The translations under genes were made by a program, and so were the position numbers. From Rhodovulum sp. P5 (GTDB lineage: Bacteria; Pseudomonadota; Alphaproteobacteria; Rhodobacterales; Rhodobacteraceae), in the NCBI RefSeq assembly GCF_002079305.1, contig NZ_CP015039.1, forward strand, positions 434,001-498,000: a stretch of 64,000 nucleotides of DNA. The letters are read 5' to 3'. The notes under the pieces were generated by a model. It saw only the letters and a program-made list of their open reading frames with translations. It ran no database searches and had not been told where the DNA came from. This document shows, in pieces, positions 17,481 through 27,110 of this stretch. The stretch's first letter is position 1. Every line of letters starts with the position of its first letter.

Positions 17481-18496
17481 CAACTGGCGCTGTCGGCTGC
17501 GTCGTAGGCTTCGATGATCCGGGCAACAAGCGGGTGGCGCACGACGTCTTTCGACGTGAAGTAGTTGAAGGAAATCCCCTCGACATCGGACAAAAGCCGT
17601 TCGGCGTCGGCAAGACCGCTCGACACCCCGCGCGGCAGGTCGACCTGGCTGCGATCTCCCGTCACCACCATGCGCGATCCTTCGCCAAGGCGCGTCAGGA
17701 ACATCTTCATCTGCATCGTGGTGGCGTTCTGCGCCTCGTCCAGAACGACGAAGGCATTGGCCAGCGTCCGTCCCCGCATGAAGGCCAGCGGCGCAATTTC
17801 GATCCGCTTCTCCTCGATCAGCTTGGTCACCTGCTTGCCGGGGAGGAAATCGTTCAGCGCGTCATAAAGCGGCTGCATGTAAGGATCGACCTTTTCCTTC
17901 ATGTCGCCGGGCAGGAACCCGAGGCGTTCGCCCGCCTCGACCGCGGGACGCGACAGGATGATCCGGTCGACATGGCCGCCGATGAACATGTTCACCGCCA
18001 CCGCCACGGCAAGATAGGTCTTGCCGGTGCCCGCCGGGCCGATCCCGAAGGCCAGTTCATTCTCGAAAAGCGAACGAACATAGAGTTTCTGCGCCTCGGT
18101 GCGCGGCTCGATCAGCTTCTTGCGCGTGTGGATTTCCACCCGTCCGCCCTGAAACATCTCAAGCTGGTCGCCGGGGTGGGAGCCCGTGCCATCGGCGGAA
18201 TCACCCAGCCGGATCGCCCCGTCGACATCGCCTGCCTCCAGCCCCTTGCCCGACTCCAGCCGGGCGTAAAGCTGCTGCAGCACCATCGCGGCCTGACCAC
18301 GCGGCCCGCCCTCCCCCACGATGGCAAGCTGGTTGCCGCGCCGCAGGATATGCACGCCAAGCTTGTGCTCGATCTGGGCAAGGTTACGGTCGAATTCGCC
18401 GCAAAGGTCGATGAGAAGGCGATTGTCGGGAAACTCCAGAAGCGTCTCGTGGACGTCTTCCGAATTCGGCGGGGGGGTCAGAGCGCTGATGCCCAA
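17480..18496 (-). CDS. PhoH-family ATPase (YbeZ)
   Basis: 338 aa: an N-terminal KH-like segment (about residues 20-100) and a PhoH P-loop ATPase domain with Walker A GPAGTGKT (about 151-158), Walker B VVLDEAQN and TGDRSQVDLP. In E. coli YbeZ it interacts with YbeY and is implicated in RNA/ribosome metabolism. Start is TTG at 18496, supported by ACGGAG 6 nt upstream; no nearer ATG fits the family N-terminus. It lies downstream of miaB on the same strand with a 313-bp gap, in the miaB-phoH-ybeY order. Confidence 0.93.
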   Translation of the reverse strand: MGISALTPPPNSEDVHETLLEFPDNRLLIDLCGEFDRNLAQIEHKLGVHILRRGNQLAIVGEGGPRGQAAMVLQQLYARLESGKGLEAGDVDGAIRLGDSADGTGSHPGDQLEMFQGGRVEIHTRKKLIEPRTEAQKLYVRSLFENELAFGIGPAGTGKTYLAVAVAVNMFIGGHVDRIILSRPAVEAGERLGFLPGDMKEKVDPYMQPLYDALNDFLPGKQVTKLIEEKRIEIAPLAFMRGRTLANAFVVLDEAQNATTMQMKMFLTRLGEGSRMVVTGDRSQVDLPRGVSSGLADAERLLSDVEGISFNYFTSKDVVRHPLVARIIEAYDAADSAS

Positions 18497-18809
18497 AAAC
18501 GACTCCGTCAGTTAAAGCCCGTATAGATATGGTGCCAACCGATGGGCCGGCACGCAAGCGATAGGTGCGATGTTTCACGCAATTGATTCAAAATCGCCTA
18601 ACGGGGCGCGCGAAAACGGCAGAAGTGCACCCCAACCCCCAGCAGAGGGCACAAATTTTCGCAGCAAACGACACCACGGTGGTTGGATGCTTAGCCCGTC
18701 TGGCAGGCGTTTGATACCCTGTCCCATGCCCTTACGGGCGAATGCGGCAGCAGATGCAGCGATGTATCAGGCCCTCGGCATCAGCAGTATCGATGCCAAA
18801 GTGCAGCGC
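18497..18809. other. 313-bp gap between miaB and phoH
   Basis: No open frame of convincing length or composition, no tRNA-like cloverleaf and no clear terminator were seen. As phoH lies downstream of miaB on the minus strand, the phoH promoter is expected here. Confidence 0.4.
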
Positions 18810-20153
18810 CTAGCCAGGCTGATCTGTCGCAACGGCCAGTCGGCCGGCCAACGAATTCGGCGCCGCGGCGGTGATTTCGACCGGTGCGATCCGGCCCAGC
18901 CAGTCTTCGCCCGCCTCAACATGAACAGCCTGCAAATGGTCGGATTTGCCGACAAGCTGCCCCGGCAGGCGTCCGGCCTTTTCGAACAGAACGCCCACTT
19001 GGCGCCCGACCATCGCCTGTTGCGCGGCCTCCTGCTGGGCCTGCAAGAGGGCCTGAAGGCGGCTCAGGCGCTCCGCTCTGACCTCTTCGGGCACCTGATC
19101 GCGCTCGGCCGCCGGGGTGCCGGGCCGCGGCGAATACTTGAAGGAATAGCACTGGCCATAGCGAACCTCGCGCACCAGCGCCAGCGTGGCCTCGAAATCC
19201 GCGTCGGTCTCTCCGGGAAAGCCGACGATGAAATCGCCCGAGATCAGGATATCGGGCCGGGCGGCGCGGATGCGTTCGATCAGCCGAAGATAGTCGTCGG
19301 CGGTGTGCTGGCGGTTCATGGCCTTCAGGATTCGGTCCGATCCCGACTGCACCGGCAGATGCAGATAGGGCATCAGTTCCGGCACCTCGGCATGGGCGGC
19401 AATCAGATCGTCGGCCATGTCGTTGGGATGCGACGTGGTGTAGCGTATCCTCTCCAACCCGTCGATCTTCGCCAGGTCCCCGATCAGCCCCGCAAGGCTG
19501 ACGGCGCCGCCATCGGGGCCCGCCCCGTGATAGGCATTCACATTCTGGCCCAGCAGGGTGATTTCCACCACGCCGCGGTCCACAAGCCCACGCGCCTCCT
19601 CCAGCACGCGCGCCACGGGGCGGCTGGCCTCTGCCCCGCGGGTGTAAGGGACGACGCAGAAGGCGCAGAACTTGTCGCAGCCTTCCTGCACGGTCAGGAA
19701 CGCCGTCGGGCCGCGCTGTGCCTTTGGCCGCCCCCCCAACCGGTCGAACTTGTCCTCTTCGGGGAAATCGGTGTCGAGCGCCTTTTCCCCCGCCCGCGCC
19801 CGTGCCTCAAGCTCCGGCAGGCGATGATAGCTTTGCGGCCCGACCACCAGATCGACCAGAGGCTGCCGCGCGAGGATCTCGGCCCCTTCCGCCTGTGCAA
19901 CGCAGCCCGCGACGCCAATCTTCAAATCGGGATTTGCCGCCTTGAACGGTTTCAGCCTGCCAAGTTCGGAATAGACCTTCTCCGCGGCCTTCTCCCGGAT
20001 GTGGCAGGTGTTCAGCAGGATCAGGTCTGCGTCCTCAGGCGTGTCGGTCGCCACGTATCCCGCCGCGGTCAGCGCCTCTGCCATCCGCTCGCTGTCATAG
20101 ACGTTCATCTGACAGCCATAGGTCTTGATGTGGAGTTTTCGGGACATGGTCAT
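18810..20153 (-). CDS. miaB: tRNA-2-methylthio-N6-isopentenyladenosine synthase
   Basis: A radical-SAM methylthiotransferase acting on i6A37 of tRNA. 447 aa with the UPF0004 N-terminal domain ([14 protein letters not shown], residues ~13-26, and [11 protein letters not shown]), the radical-SAM cluster [15 protein letters not shown] (about 157-171) and a C-terminal TRAM domain (about 370-440). The start at 20153 has a second in-frame ATG two codons on (20147); either is possible. Downstream of irr on the same strand, 178 bp away. Confidence 0.95.
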   Translation of the reverse strand: MTMSRKLHIKTYGCQMNVYDSERMAEALTAAGYVATDTPEDADLILLNTCHIREKAAEKVYSELGRLKPFKAANPDLKIGVAGCVAQAEGAEILARQPLVDLVVGPQSYHRLPELEARARAGEKALDTDFPEEDKFDRLGGRPKAQRGPTAFLTVQEGCDKFCAFCVVPYTRGAEASRPVARVLEEARGLVDRGVVEITLLGQNVNAYHGAGPDGGAVSLAGLIGDLAKIDGLERIRYTTSHPNDMADDLIAAHAEVPELMPYLHLPVQSGSDRILKAMNRQHTADDYLRLIERIRAARPDILISGDFIVGFPGETDADFEATLALVREVRYGQCYSFKYSPRPGTPAAERDQVPEEVRAERLSRLQALLQAQQEAAQQAMVGRQVGVLFEKAGRLPGQLVGKSDHLQAVHVEAGEDWLGRIAPVEITAAAPNSLAGRLAVATDQPG

Positions 20154-20274
20154 ACCGGCACAGCGCTGAGGTGGATTGGCAGGTCACCTACAGCAAGCGA
20201 CGGCATGTCGCAACGTGCGAGAGAACCGATCTTTCGGCGGCGGGCCGGCGCTGGGTCCCCGCCCGAAAAGCCGA

Positions 20275-20306
20275 AACGCGGACACCGCATATGCAGTACC
20301 CGCGTT
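20275..20306 (-). terminator. possible terminator after irr
   Basis: On the minus strand AACGCGG / CCGCGTT form a 7-bp stem with an 18-nt loop that itself contains the palindrome GCATATGC, followed by TCGGCTTTTCGGG. It lies 26 bp past the irr stop. The stem is short for its loop, so this is tentative. Confidence 0.35.
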
Positions 20307-20331
20307 CCTTGCATTCTTGTGCGTGGTCGTC

Positions 20332-20775
20332 TCAGGACGCCCGGCGAAGCCGGATCACCACGTCCACCTTCGAGATTTCGGCACCATCCGGCGGCGACGG
20401 CAGCTTGGTGATTTCAAGCTCACCCGAGGGCGCGTCGGACAGACGGTGTTCGTCTTCCCAGAAGAAGTGCGGGTGGTCGTCGACCCGGGTATCGAAATAG
20501 CTCTTCGTGCCGTCGACCATGACCTCTTGCATCAGGCCCGCCTGACAGAAGGCCCTCAGCGTGTTGTAAACCGTCGCAAGCGACACCTTCTCGCCAGTCG
20601 CACAGGATGCGGCGAACAGCGTTTCTGCCGTCACATGCCGGTTTTGGCCATCGCCGATCAGAAGCGCGGCGAGGCTGACCCGCTGGCGCGTGGGGCGCAG
20701 ACCGGCTTTGGAAAGCCAATCGCTGCTGCGCTCGATCGCGTCAGGGTGGTCGGGATGGGGATTAAGCTGTATCAT
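20332..20775 (-). CDS. irr: Fur-family iron response regulator Irr
   Basis: 147 aa Fur-family repressor. LRPTRQRVSLAALLIGDGQNRHVTAETLF (about residues 27-55) and VSLATVYNTLRAFCQAGLMQEV form the winged helix, and YFDTRVDDHPHFFWEDE (about 92-108) is the HxHFFW element used by Irr for haem/metal sensing. It lacks the four-Cys zinc site of Fur. Divergent from fabA-fabB-fabI, an arrangement typical of Rhodobacterales that helps identify it as Irr. No Shine-Dalgarno is visible before its ATG, and a promoter ends only 6 nt upstream, so it may be translated from a leaderless mRNA. Confidence 0.88.
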   Translation of the reverse strand: MIQLNPHPDHPDAIERSSDWLSKAGLRPTRQRVSLAALLIGDGQNRHVTAETLFAASCATGEKVSLATVYNTLRAFCQAGLMQEVMVDGTKSYFDTRVDDHPHFFWEDEHRLSDAPSGELEITKLPSPPDGAEISKVDVVIRLRRAS

Positions 20776-20781
20776 GCGGCC

Positions 20782-20810
20782 AATATGATGATTGCAACTC
20801 TGTAATTCAA
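20782..20810 (-). promoter_or_regulatory. candidate irr promoter
   Basis: Minus-strand TTGAAT (20810-20805) and CATATT (20787-20782) with a 17-bp spacer. The expected start of transcription falls at or next to the irr ATG (20775). The spacer and flanks are AT-rich compared with the rest of the window. No classic iron control element palindrome was found in the divergent region. Confidence 0.5.
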
Positions 20811-20928
20811 ATGATTTTGACTTGAAGCGGCGCTTTGGCGCGGCTGCGGCACGCTATTGCCACTCTCCGAAGCACGATGCTACAGGGGCGTAACCAACAA
20901 CTCGAATGAACGAGGGGGCATTTCCCGC

Positions 20929-21438
20929 ATGACCGGCTATCCGACGAGCTTCGACAAGGACGCACTGCTTCAATGTGCGCGGGGAGAGCTGTTCGGCCCC
21001 GGCAACGCGCAACTGCCCGAACCGCCGATGCTGATGATGGACCGAATCACGGAGATCAGCGGCGACGGCGGCGCACATGGCAAGGGCCATGTCGTTGCGG
21101 AATTCGACATCCACCCCGATCTCTGGTTCTTCCAGTGCCATTTTCCCGGCAACCCGATCATGCCGGGCTGCCTGGGGCTTGACGGTCTGTGGCAGTTGAC
21201 CGGGTTTAACCTTGGCTGGCGCCGCTGGCCCGGCCGGGGCTATGCCCTTGGTGTGGGCGAAGTGAAGCTGACCGGCATGGTTCGGCCCGACCGCAAGCTC
21301 GTCACTTACTACGTCGATTTCACCAAGGCGATCCAGACCCGCAGGCTGACCATGGGTGTGGCCGATGGCCGGGTGGAGGCCGATGGCGAAACCATCTATC
21401 AAGTCAAGGACATGAAGGTCGCCCTGTCCGAAAGCTGA
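20929..21438 (+). CDS. fabA: 3-hydroxydecanoyl-ACP dehydratase/isomerase
   Basis: Dehydrates and isomerises the C10 intermediate, committing it to unsaturated fatty acid synthesis. 169 aa hot-dog fold. The active-site pair is His71 ([11 protein letters not shown]) and Asp85 (LGLDGLWQ), matching His70/Asp84 of E. coli FabA. I chose the ATG at 20929 from family alignment ([14 protein letters not shown]); the frame is open 24 codons further upstream. First gene of fabA-fabB-fabI, divergent from irr. Confidence 0.96.
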   Translation: MTGYPTSFDKDALLQCARGELFGPGNAQLPEPPMLMMDRITEISGDGGAHGKGHVVAEFDIHPDLWFFQCHFPGNPIMPGCLGLDGLWQLTGFNLGWRRWPGRGYALGVGEVKLTGMVRPDRKLVTYYVDFTKAIQTRRLTMGVADGRVEADGETIYQVKDMKVALSES

Positions 21439-21460
21439 CCTACCAGAAAAGGAGAGCGCC

Positions 21461-22690
21461 ATGCGCCGCGTTGTCATCACGGGGATCGGCATCGTTTCGC
21501 CGATCGGCAACAACGCCGCCGAGGTCGAAGCGTCCTTGCGCGCCGGCCGTTCCGGCATCCGGTTCGAGGAAACCTATGCGGAAAACGGTTTCCGCAGCCA
21601 GGTCGCGGGGATCCCGCAGATCGATCTTGAGGCCTTGATCGACAAGCGCCAGTTGCGCTTCATGGGCCCGGGGGCCGCCTACAACTTCATATCGATGGAG
21701 CAGGCGATCGCCGACTCGGGGCTGGAGGCATCCGACGTCTCGAACGAGCGGACCGGGCTGATCATGGGCTCCGGCGGGCCGTCGACGTCGAACTTCTTCG
21801 TCGCCCACACTACCGTCAAGGAAAAGGGCAGCCCCAAACGCATGGGGCCGTTCATGGTGACGCGCTGCATGTCGTCGACCAACTCTGCCTGCCTTGCCAC
21901 GCCGTTCCGGATCAAGGGTGTGAACTACTCCATCACCTCGGCCTGTTCGACCAGCGCCCATTGCATCGGCAACGGCACCGAACTGATCCAGATGGGCAAG
22001 CAGGACATCGTCTTCGCCGGCGGCGGGGAAGAGGTGGACTGGACGCTCTCTTGCCTGTTCGACGCGATGAATGCGATGTCGTCGAAATACAACGACACGC
22101 CCGAAACCGCCTCGCGCCCCTTCGACGCGACGCGTGACGGCTTTGTCATTGCCGGCGGCGGCGGGGTCGTGGTGCTGGAAGAACTGGAACACGCCAAGGC
22201 CCGCGGCGCCAAGATCTATGCCGAAGTGACCGGGTACGGCGCGACGTCCGACGGCCATGACATGGTCGCCCCGTCTGGCGAGGGCGGCGAGCGGTCGATG
22301 AAACTGGCGATCTCTACCCTGCCCGAGGGCCGCAAGGTCGACTACATCAACGCCCACGGCACTTCGACCGTCGCGGGCGACGCGGTCGAGGTGAAGGCGG
22401 TGCGCAATGTGTTTGGCGACGGGACGACCCCGCCGATTGCCTCCACCAAATCCCTGACCGGGCACTCCCTCGGCGCGACCGGTGTGCATGAGGCGATCTA
22501 TTCGCTGATCATGTTGCAAAAGGGCTTCATCGCCGCCTCTGCCAATATCACCGAGTTCGACCCCGATATCCGCCCCGAGGAGATTCTGACCGAACTGCGC
22601 GAGGGTGTCGAACTCGACACCGTCCTGTCCAACAGTTTCGGGTTCGGCGGCACGAACGCCACCCTTGTCATGAGCAAGTATCACGGATGA
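21461..22690 (+). CDS. fabB: 3-oxoacyl-ACP synthase I (KAS I)
   Basis: Elongates cis-3-decenoyl-ACP and other acyl-ACPs with malonyl-ACP. 409 aa thiolase fold. Catalytic Cys162 in SACSTSAHC and the two histidines in NAHGTST and GHSLGATG are present; the closing [11 protein letters not shown] glycine-rich loop is intact. An AAGGAGAG ribosome binding site precedes the ATG. It is 22 bp after fabA and 6 bp before fabI, so the three are one operon. Confidence 0.97.
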   Translation: MRRVVITGIGIVSPIGNNAAEVEASLRAGRSGIRFEETYAENGFRSQVAGIPQIDLEALIDKRQLRFMGPGAAYNFISMEQAIADSGLEASDVSNERTGLIMGSGGPSTSNFFVAHTTVKEKGSPKRMGPFMVTRCMSSTNSACLATPFRIKGVNYSITSACSTSAHCIGNGTELIQMGKQDIVFAGGGEEVDWTLSCLFDAMNAMSSKYNDTPETASRPFDATRDGFVIAGGGGVVVLEELEHAKARGAKIYAEVTGYGATSDGHDMVAPSGEGGERSMKLAISTLPEGRKVDYINAHGTSTVAGDAVEVKAVRNVFGDGTTPPIASTKSLTGHSLGATGVHEAIYSLIMLQKGFIAASANITEFDPDIRPEEILTELREGVELDTVLSNSFGFGGTNATLVMSKYHG

Positions 22691-22696
22691 GCGCCC

Positions 22697-23485
22697 ATGC
22701 CTGAGTTGATGAAGGGAAAACGCGGCCTGATCATGGGCGTCGCCAATGATCGCTCCATTGCCTGGGGAATTGCCAAGGCAATGGCGGATGAGGGCGCGGA
22801 TCTTGCGTTTTCCTATCAGGGCGAAAATTTCGGCAAGCGGGTCGCCCCCCTTGCCGAAAGCGTCGGTTCAAGCTTTCTGGTCGATGTCGACGTGACCGAT
22901 GACACGTCGCTCGACCATGCCTTCGCCCGGTTGCAGGAGGAATGGGGCACGCTTGACTTCGTCGTGCATGCCATCGCGTTTTCCGACAAGAACGAACTGA
23001 CCGGGCGTTTCATCAACACCACGCGCGACAACTTCAAGAACAGCCTCGCGATCTCCTGCTACTCGCTGATCGACATCGCGCGGCGGGCGCAGCCGCTGAT
23101 GCCCGATGGTGGCACGCTCCTGACGCTGACCTACCAAGGCTCCAACCGGGTGACGCCCTTCTACAACGTGATGGGGGTAGCCAAGGCGGCGCTGGAATCG
23201 ACGGTCCGTTACCTTGCCTCCGACCTTGGCCCGGAGGGTATTCGTGTGAACGCCATTTCCCCCGGTCCGATGAAAACGCTGGCCGGGGCCGCCATCGGCG
23301 GCGGTCGCAAGACCTTCCGCCACACGGAAATGAACGCCCCCTTGCGCCAGAACGCGACGCTGGAATGCATCGGTGGCACCGCGGTCTATCTGGCCTCCGA
23401 CCACGGCGCCTGCACGACGGGAGAGATCATTACCGTCGACGGCGGCTATCACGTCCTTGGCATGCCCCGGTTCGAGAACATCTAG
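22697..23485 (+). CDS. fabI: enoyl-ACP reductase (NADH)
   Basis: Last reduction of the fatty acid elongation cycle. 262 aa short-chain dehydrogenase fold. GVANDRSIAWGIAKA (residues 14-28) binds NADH; Tyr146, Tyr156 and Lys163 (TYQGSNRVTPFYNVMGVAK) match the E. coli FabI catalytic residues at the same numbering, so it is a triclosan-target type enzyme. Third gene of the fab operon, followed by a strong hairpin. Confidence 0.96.
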   Translation: MPELMKGKRGLIMGVANDRSIAWGIAKAMADEGADLAFSYQGENFGKRVAPLAESVGSSFLVDVDVTDDTSLDHAFARLQEEWGTLDFVVHAIAFSDKNELTGRFINTTRDNFKNSLAISCYSLIDIARRAQPLMPDGGTLLTLTYQGSNRVTPFYNVMGVAKAALESTVRYLASDLGPEGIRVNAISPGPMKTLAGAAIGGGRKTFRHTEMNAPLRQNATLECIGGTAVYLASDHGACTTGEIITVDGGYHVLGMPRFENI

Positions 23486-23497
23486 GCGGCACCCGGG

Positions 23498-23524
23498 CCG
23501 GCCATCCCATTTGGCGATGGCCGG
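23498..23524 (+). terminator. terminator hairpin after fabI
   Basis: A perfect 9-bp stem, CCGGCCATC / GATGGCCGG, with a 9-nt loop, 12 bp past the fabI stop. The T-tract is poor (AACTGTGGCTTT), so it may act with Rho or as a 3' stabiliser. Confidence 0.5.
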
Positions 23525-23672
23525 AACTGTGGCTTTCCGTCCGCGGCAACACCGTCAGACAGGTTTGTGCATTGCGGCCCGAGCCGGGAACGCTCGCGCA
23601 AAATGAACGAACTTCCGCCTCCAACTCTCCTATTTCCGCCCGATTTTCATGGTTTCTTGACCTCTTAGAATT

Positions 23673-23688
23673 ACTTGCGTTCGCAAGT
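23673..23688. repeat. inverted repeat upstream of the CZB gene
   Basis: ACTTGCG-TT-CGCAAGT, two perfect 7-bp arms, centred 27 bp before the CZB-protein ATG. A TAGAAT hexamer (23666-23671) immediately precedes it and could be a -10 box, so the palindrome would lie around the transcription start: an operator, or a 5' UTR hairpin. Confidence 0.5.
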
Positions 23689-23707
23689 CGTCCCCTTGGA
23701 GGTGATC

Positions 23708-24106
23708 ATGAACCAAGCGCGAATGATCGAGCTGATCGACGTGGCCGTGGCCGGCCACATGGAGCGACACCTGCTCCTTCAAAAGGCCATCGAACGCGGT
23801 CGCCGGGGGCCAGAGCCCGAGAACGTCGCAGACCCGAAAATCTGCCGCTTGGGCAAATGGCTGTATGGGTCAGAGATTGACGAAGCGACCCGGCGGAGCG
23901 AGGCATTCACGGTTGTGAACCGCCTGCACAACAACTTTCACGACTGCGCCGGCCGGATCATGGACCTCGCCCGCGACTTCAAACCCGAACAAGCCACCGC
24001 CCTGCTGCACGGCGAATACAAGACGCATTCCGACAAACTGGTTCGTGCGCTCTTGCTGTGGAAACAGGAACTCCTGATGGCAGAACGCAAGAAGCGCGTG
24101 GCGTAA
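23708..24106 (+). CDS. stand-alone CZB (chemoreceptor zinc-binding) domain protein
   Basis: 132 aa, all alpha-helical in appearance. The CZB signature is present: His21, then CRLGKWLYG with Cys46, LHNNFHDCAGRI with His74/His78, and YKTHSDKLV with His107, the His-Cys-His-His zinc set. CZB domains usually sit at the end of chemoreceptors or diguanylate cyclases as a zinc or redox sensor; here the domain stands alone with no partner output domain. The ATG at 23708 has a near-perfect GGAGGTGATC ribosome binding site. Followed by mipZ after 103 bp. Confidence 0.8.
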   Translation: MNQARMIELIDVAVAGHMERHLLLQKAIERGRRGPEPENVADPKICRLGKWLYGSEIDEATRRSEAFTVVNRLHNNFHDCAGRIMDLARDFKPEQATALLHGEYKTHSDKLVRALLLWKQELLMAERKKRVA

Positions 24107-24209
24107 TTGACCGACAGGCCAGTGTGATCTTCAAGGCGCTTTGAAATCTCGCCAACACAACATATGGTAGAAGCTAGAGGCACTCGCGCAGAATCACGGG
24201 GGCGAGACA

Positions 24210-25019
24210 ATGGCGCATATCATTGTTGTCGGGAACGAAAAGGGCGGCGCGGGGAAATCCACCGTGTCGATGCATGTGGCAACCGCATTGGTTCGCCAGG
24301 GGCACAAGGTCGGGACAATGGATCTCGACCTTCGCCAGCGCAGTTTTGCCCGCTTTGTCGAGAATCGGCGCGCCTACATTGATCGAACAGGCGTCGACCT
24401 TCCGATCCCCGACTTCCTCGAATTGCCGCAGGTGTCAGAGGCAGACCTGAAACCGGGCGAGAACATCCACGACCAGCGCCTGTCCGTCGCCATAGCGGAA
24501 CTCGAAAAGGACAAGGATTTCATCCTGATCGACTGTCCCGGTTCCCACACACGGCTCAGCCAGATTGCGCATACGCTGGCCGACACGCTGATCACGCCGC
24601 TCAATGACAGCTTCATCGACTTCGATCTGTTGGCACGGCACGACGGGGCAACGGGCAAGATCCTCGGCCCCTCGGTCTATTCGGAAATGGTCTGGCAGGC
24701 GCGCCAGATGCGCGCGCAGGCCGGGTTGAAACCGATCGACTGGGTGGTGCTCCGGAACCGTCTGGGTGCGCAACAGATGCACAACAAACGCAAGATGGGC
24801 GAGGCATTGCAGAACCTCTCCCGCCGCATCGGCTTTCGCGTCGCCCCCGGCTTTTCCGAACGGGTGATCTTTCGGGAGTTGTTCCCCAACGGCCTGACAC
24901 TATTGGACCTGCGGGAAACCGGCGTGACCAGCCTGAACATCTCCAACGTCGCAGCTCGGCAGGAACTGCGCGATCTGATGACCGCGCTGCGCCTGCCGTC
25001 GACCGAAATGGCGGCCTGA
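24210..25019 (+). CDS. mipZ: cell-division positioning ATPase MipZ
   Basis: 269 aa ParA/MinD-type ATPase. The deviant Walker A is VVGNEKGGAGKSTVSMHVA (about residues 5-23) with the signature Lys; DLDLRQRSF, LIDCPGSHT (Walker B region) and DWVVLRNRLGAQQMHNK fit MipZ of Caulobacter, which forms a gradient from the ParB-bound poles and blocks FtsZ assembly away from midcell. ParA itself has a different DNA-binding region and parB is not adjacent, which favours MipZ. Converges with the pfkB pseudogene, 11 bp apart. Confidence 0.92.
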   Translation: MAHIIVVGNEKGGAGKSTVSMHVATALVRQGHKVGTMDLDLRQRSFARFVENRRAYIDRTGVDLPIPDFLELPQVSEADLKPGENIHDQRLSVAIAELEKDKDFILIDCPGSHTRLSQIAHTLADTLITPLNDSFIDFDLLARHDGATGKILGPSVYSEMVWQARQMRAQAGLKPIDWVVLRNRLGAQQMHNKRKMGEALQNLSRRIGFRVAPGFSERVIFRELFPNGLTLLDLRETGVTSLNISNVAARQELRDLMTALRLPSTEMAA

Positions 25020-25030
25020 ACGGAGACGCG

Positions 25031-25983
25031 TCAGGGCACCACGCTGACCGGGCAGCGGTCGAACAACGCCTCGGTATCTTCGCGGGTGCAAAGCGCGGTC
25101 GCGTCGGTCATGACTGCCGCGCTGGCTGCAGCCGTGCCCCACTGCAAGGCACGTTCAAGCCCCTCGTCCCGCGCCAGCGCCAGGGTGAAGCCGCCCACGA
25201 AACTGTCCCCGGCCCCAACCTTGGAGCGGACCGGCACCTTCGCGGCCTCTGCATGCAGCCGCACCCCATCGGCCGCAAGGACGGATCCGTCTGCACCGCG
25301 GGCCACCACCACCACCTGCGCAACGCCGCGCGCCACCAGTTCCGCGGCGAAATCCACACTGTCACCCCGGCCGGGCAACTTGCGTCCCGATAGCGCCTCG
25401 GCCTCTTTCTGGTCCATCCGCAGGATGTAGGGCGGCGTTTCACAGCCGCCGGCGGCCACCCGGTCAAGCGCCGGGCCCGAGGTGTCGCAAACGATCCGCG
25501 CACCGCTGCGCCCGATCTTGGAACAGGCCAAGTCAAGAAAGTCGTCCGACAAACCCTTGGGAATACTTCCCGAAATCACGACATAGCCCTCTTCGGGCAC
25601 GGCGGTGGTCACTGCGGCCAGAATCGCGCGGCTCCCCGCCTCGCTCCAGATCGGGCCGGGCAGGACGAACCGGAACTGTTCCCCGGTCGAACTGTCGGTC
25701 ACCGCGATGCTCAGCCGCGTTTCGCCCGGCGCCACCAGCGGGATCAGGCGAATGCCCTCGGCCTCCAGCAGCGCGCGCAGCTTGTCGCCGTTATGGCCGC
25801 CCATCGCCACCAGTGCCCGGCTTTCCCCGCCAAGCAGACGGATCGCACGCGACACGTTCAGGCCCCGCCACCGGGATCGGTGACAGGCGGGGCGCAGCGC
25901 AGTTTTTCCTCGGGCATGACATGCGAGACCGAAGTCGAAAGATCGACGGTCGGGTTCAACGTCACGGTCAGAATATCGAGCAT
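25031..25983 (-). pseudogene. frameshifted PfkB-family hexose kinase (1-phosphofructokinase-like)
   Basis: The intact reading would be a 317-aa sugar-phosphate kinase: MLDILTVTLNPTVDL at the start (ATG at 25983), then PGGGG-LNVSRAIRLLGG, and the catalytic KVGAGDSFVGGF near the C-terminus. A single missing G in the run 25863-25866 (GGGG where GGGGG is needed) throws the first 40 codons out of frame with the rest. The total span, 953 bp, is one base short of a whole number of codons. Either a true loss of function or a homopolymer sequencing error; everything else looks intact. It would phosphorylate fructose-1-P, fructose-6-P or tagatose-6-P. Confidence 0.8.
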
Positions 25984-26098
25984 ATGGGCAGTCGGTCCTT
26001 GGCAATCCGGGGGCGACAGTGCCATCCCGTCACGCCCACGCCAAGCCCATATGCGGGCCTGCGGCAGTCAAAGCCGCCGCACGCCCAAGCGTGAAGCA

Positions 26099-27025
26099 TC
26101 AGCCAAGCATCATCTGGTAACTGGCAGGCACATAGCGATATCCGCTGCCCTGCGCCTCGACAAAGCCGAGGCCGGGGAACGGCATGTGGTAGCCGATGAA
26201 CGGCACCTTGTCGGCGGCCATCATGCCCAGCATCCGCTTGCGCGTTTCCGCCGCCATCGCCTTGTCGCGGTCATAGCGGACCTCCCAGTCGGGATAGGCC
26301 AGCGACCAGACATAGTGATTGGCGAAATCGGCCCCCAGCACCAGTTGCTTGCCGTCGCTTTCCAGCATGTAGGCCATGTGCCCCGGGGTGTGACCAAAGG
26401 CCGACATCGCCGTCACGCCGGAGGCCACGCTGCCCCCGTCATCAAGGAACGTCATCTTCTCGGCCAGCGGGCGCACCTTGCCCTCGAAACCATCATTGCC
26501 CGACATGTCCCACGAGTCGAATTCCGTGGCCCCGGTCAGATAGACGGCGTTGGCGAAGGTCTCGCCCCCCTCGCTCCGCAGGCCCCCGATATGGTCGCCA
26601 TGCATGTGGGTGATCACCACCTTGTCCACCTGATCGGGCGCATATCCGGCGGCGGCGAGCGCCGCGGTGATGCCCTCGGCGTTCAGGCCCGTGTCGAACA
26701 GGATCAGCTCTGTCCCGGTATTGACCACCGTCGGGGTAAAGAAGAACTGCGCCTTGTCCGCCGGAATCAGGTTCTCTTGCGAAACCGCGGCGAACCGGTC
26801 CGGGTCGACATTCAGACCAAAGATCGTCTGCGGATCGGGCACGGTGCGCGTGCCGGCCAGCAGCGTCGTCACCTCGAACGCGCCAAGCTTGAAACGATGA
26901 TAGGGCGGCATGTCCGCACCCATCATAGGTGCGGCCGCCCGGGCCGGTTGCGCCGCCGCGGCAGCGAGGGGCAAGGCCGCCCCAGCCATCAGGGCCTGAC
27001 GGCGGTTGAAGGTCGAAGTGGTCAT
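26099..27025 (-). CDS. exported MBL-fold metallo-hydrolase
   Basis: 308 aa. N-terminal twin-arginine-like signal (FNRRQALMAGAALPLAAAAAQPARA, about residues 6-31), so it is probably exported folded to the periplasm. The metallo-beta-lactamase motif VITHMHGDHIGGL (about residues 153-165), then FGHTPGHMAYML, VLGADFANH and a C-terminal GYHMPFPGLGFVE give a complete two-metal site. Lactonase-like or other hydrolase activity is possible; the substrate is not predictable. I chose the ATG at 27025 because it opens the signal peptide. Downstream of the zincin-like gene on the same strand. Confidence 0.85.
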   Translation of the reverse strand: MTTSTFNRRQALMAGAALPLAAAAAQPARAAAPMMGADMPPYHRFKLGAFEVTTLLAGTRTVPDPQTIFGLNVDPDRFAAVSQENLIPADKAQFFFTPTVVNTGTELILFDTGLNAEGITAALAAAGYAPDQVDKVVITHMHGDHIGGLRSEGGETFANAVYLTGATEFDSWDMSGNDGFEGKVRPLAEKMTFLDDGGSVASGVTAMSAFGHTPGHMAYMLESDGKQLVLGADFANHYVWSLAYPDWEVRYDRDKAMAAETRKRMLGMMAADKVPFIGYHMPFPGLGFVEAQGSGYRYVPASYQMMLG

Positions 27026-27110
27026 CGGATCTCTCCCTGAGTTTCCCCGCGAAAGGGTAGCGGCCCATTGCGGGCCGTCCATTTCACGAAACGGAGAGGC
27101 GATCCGGCCG

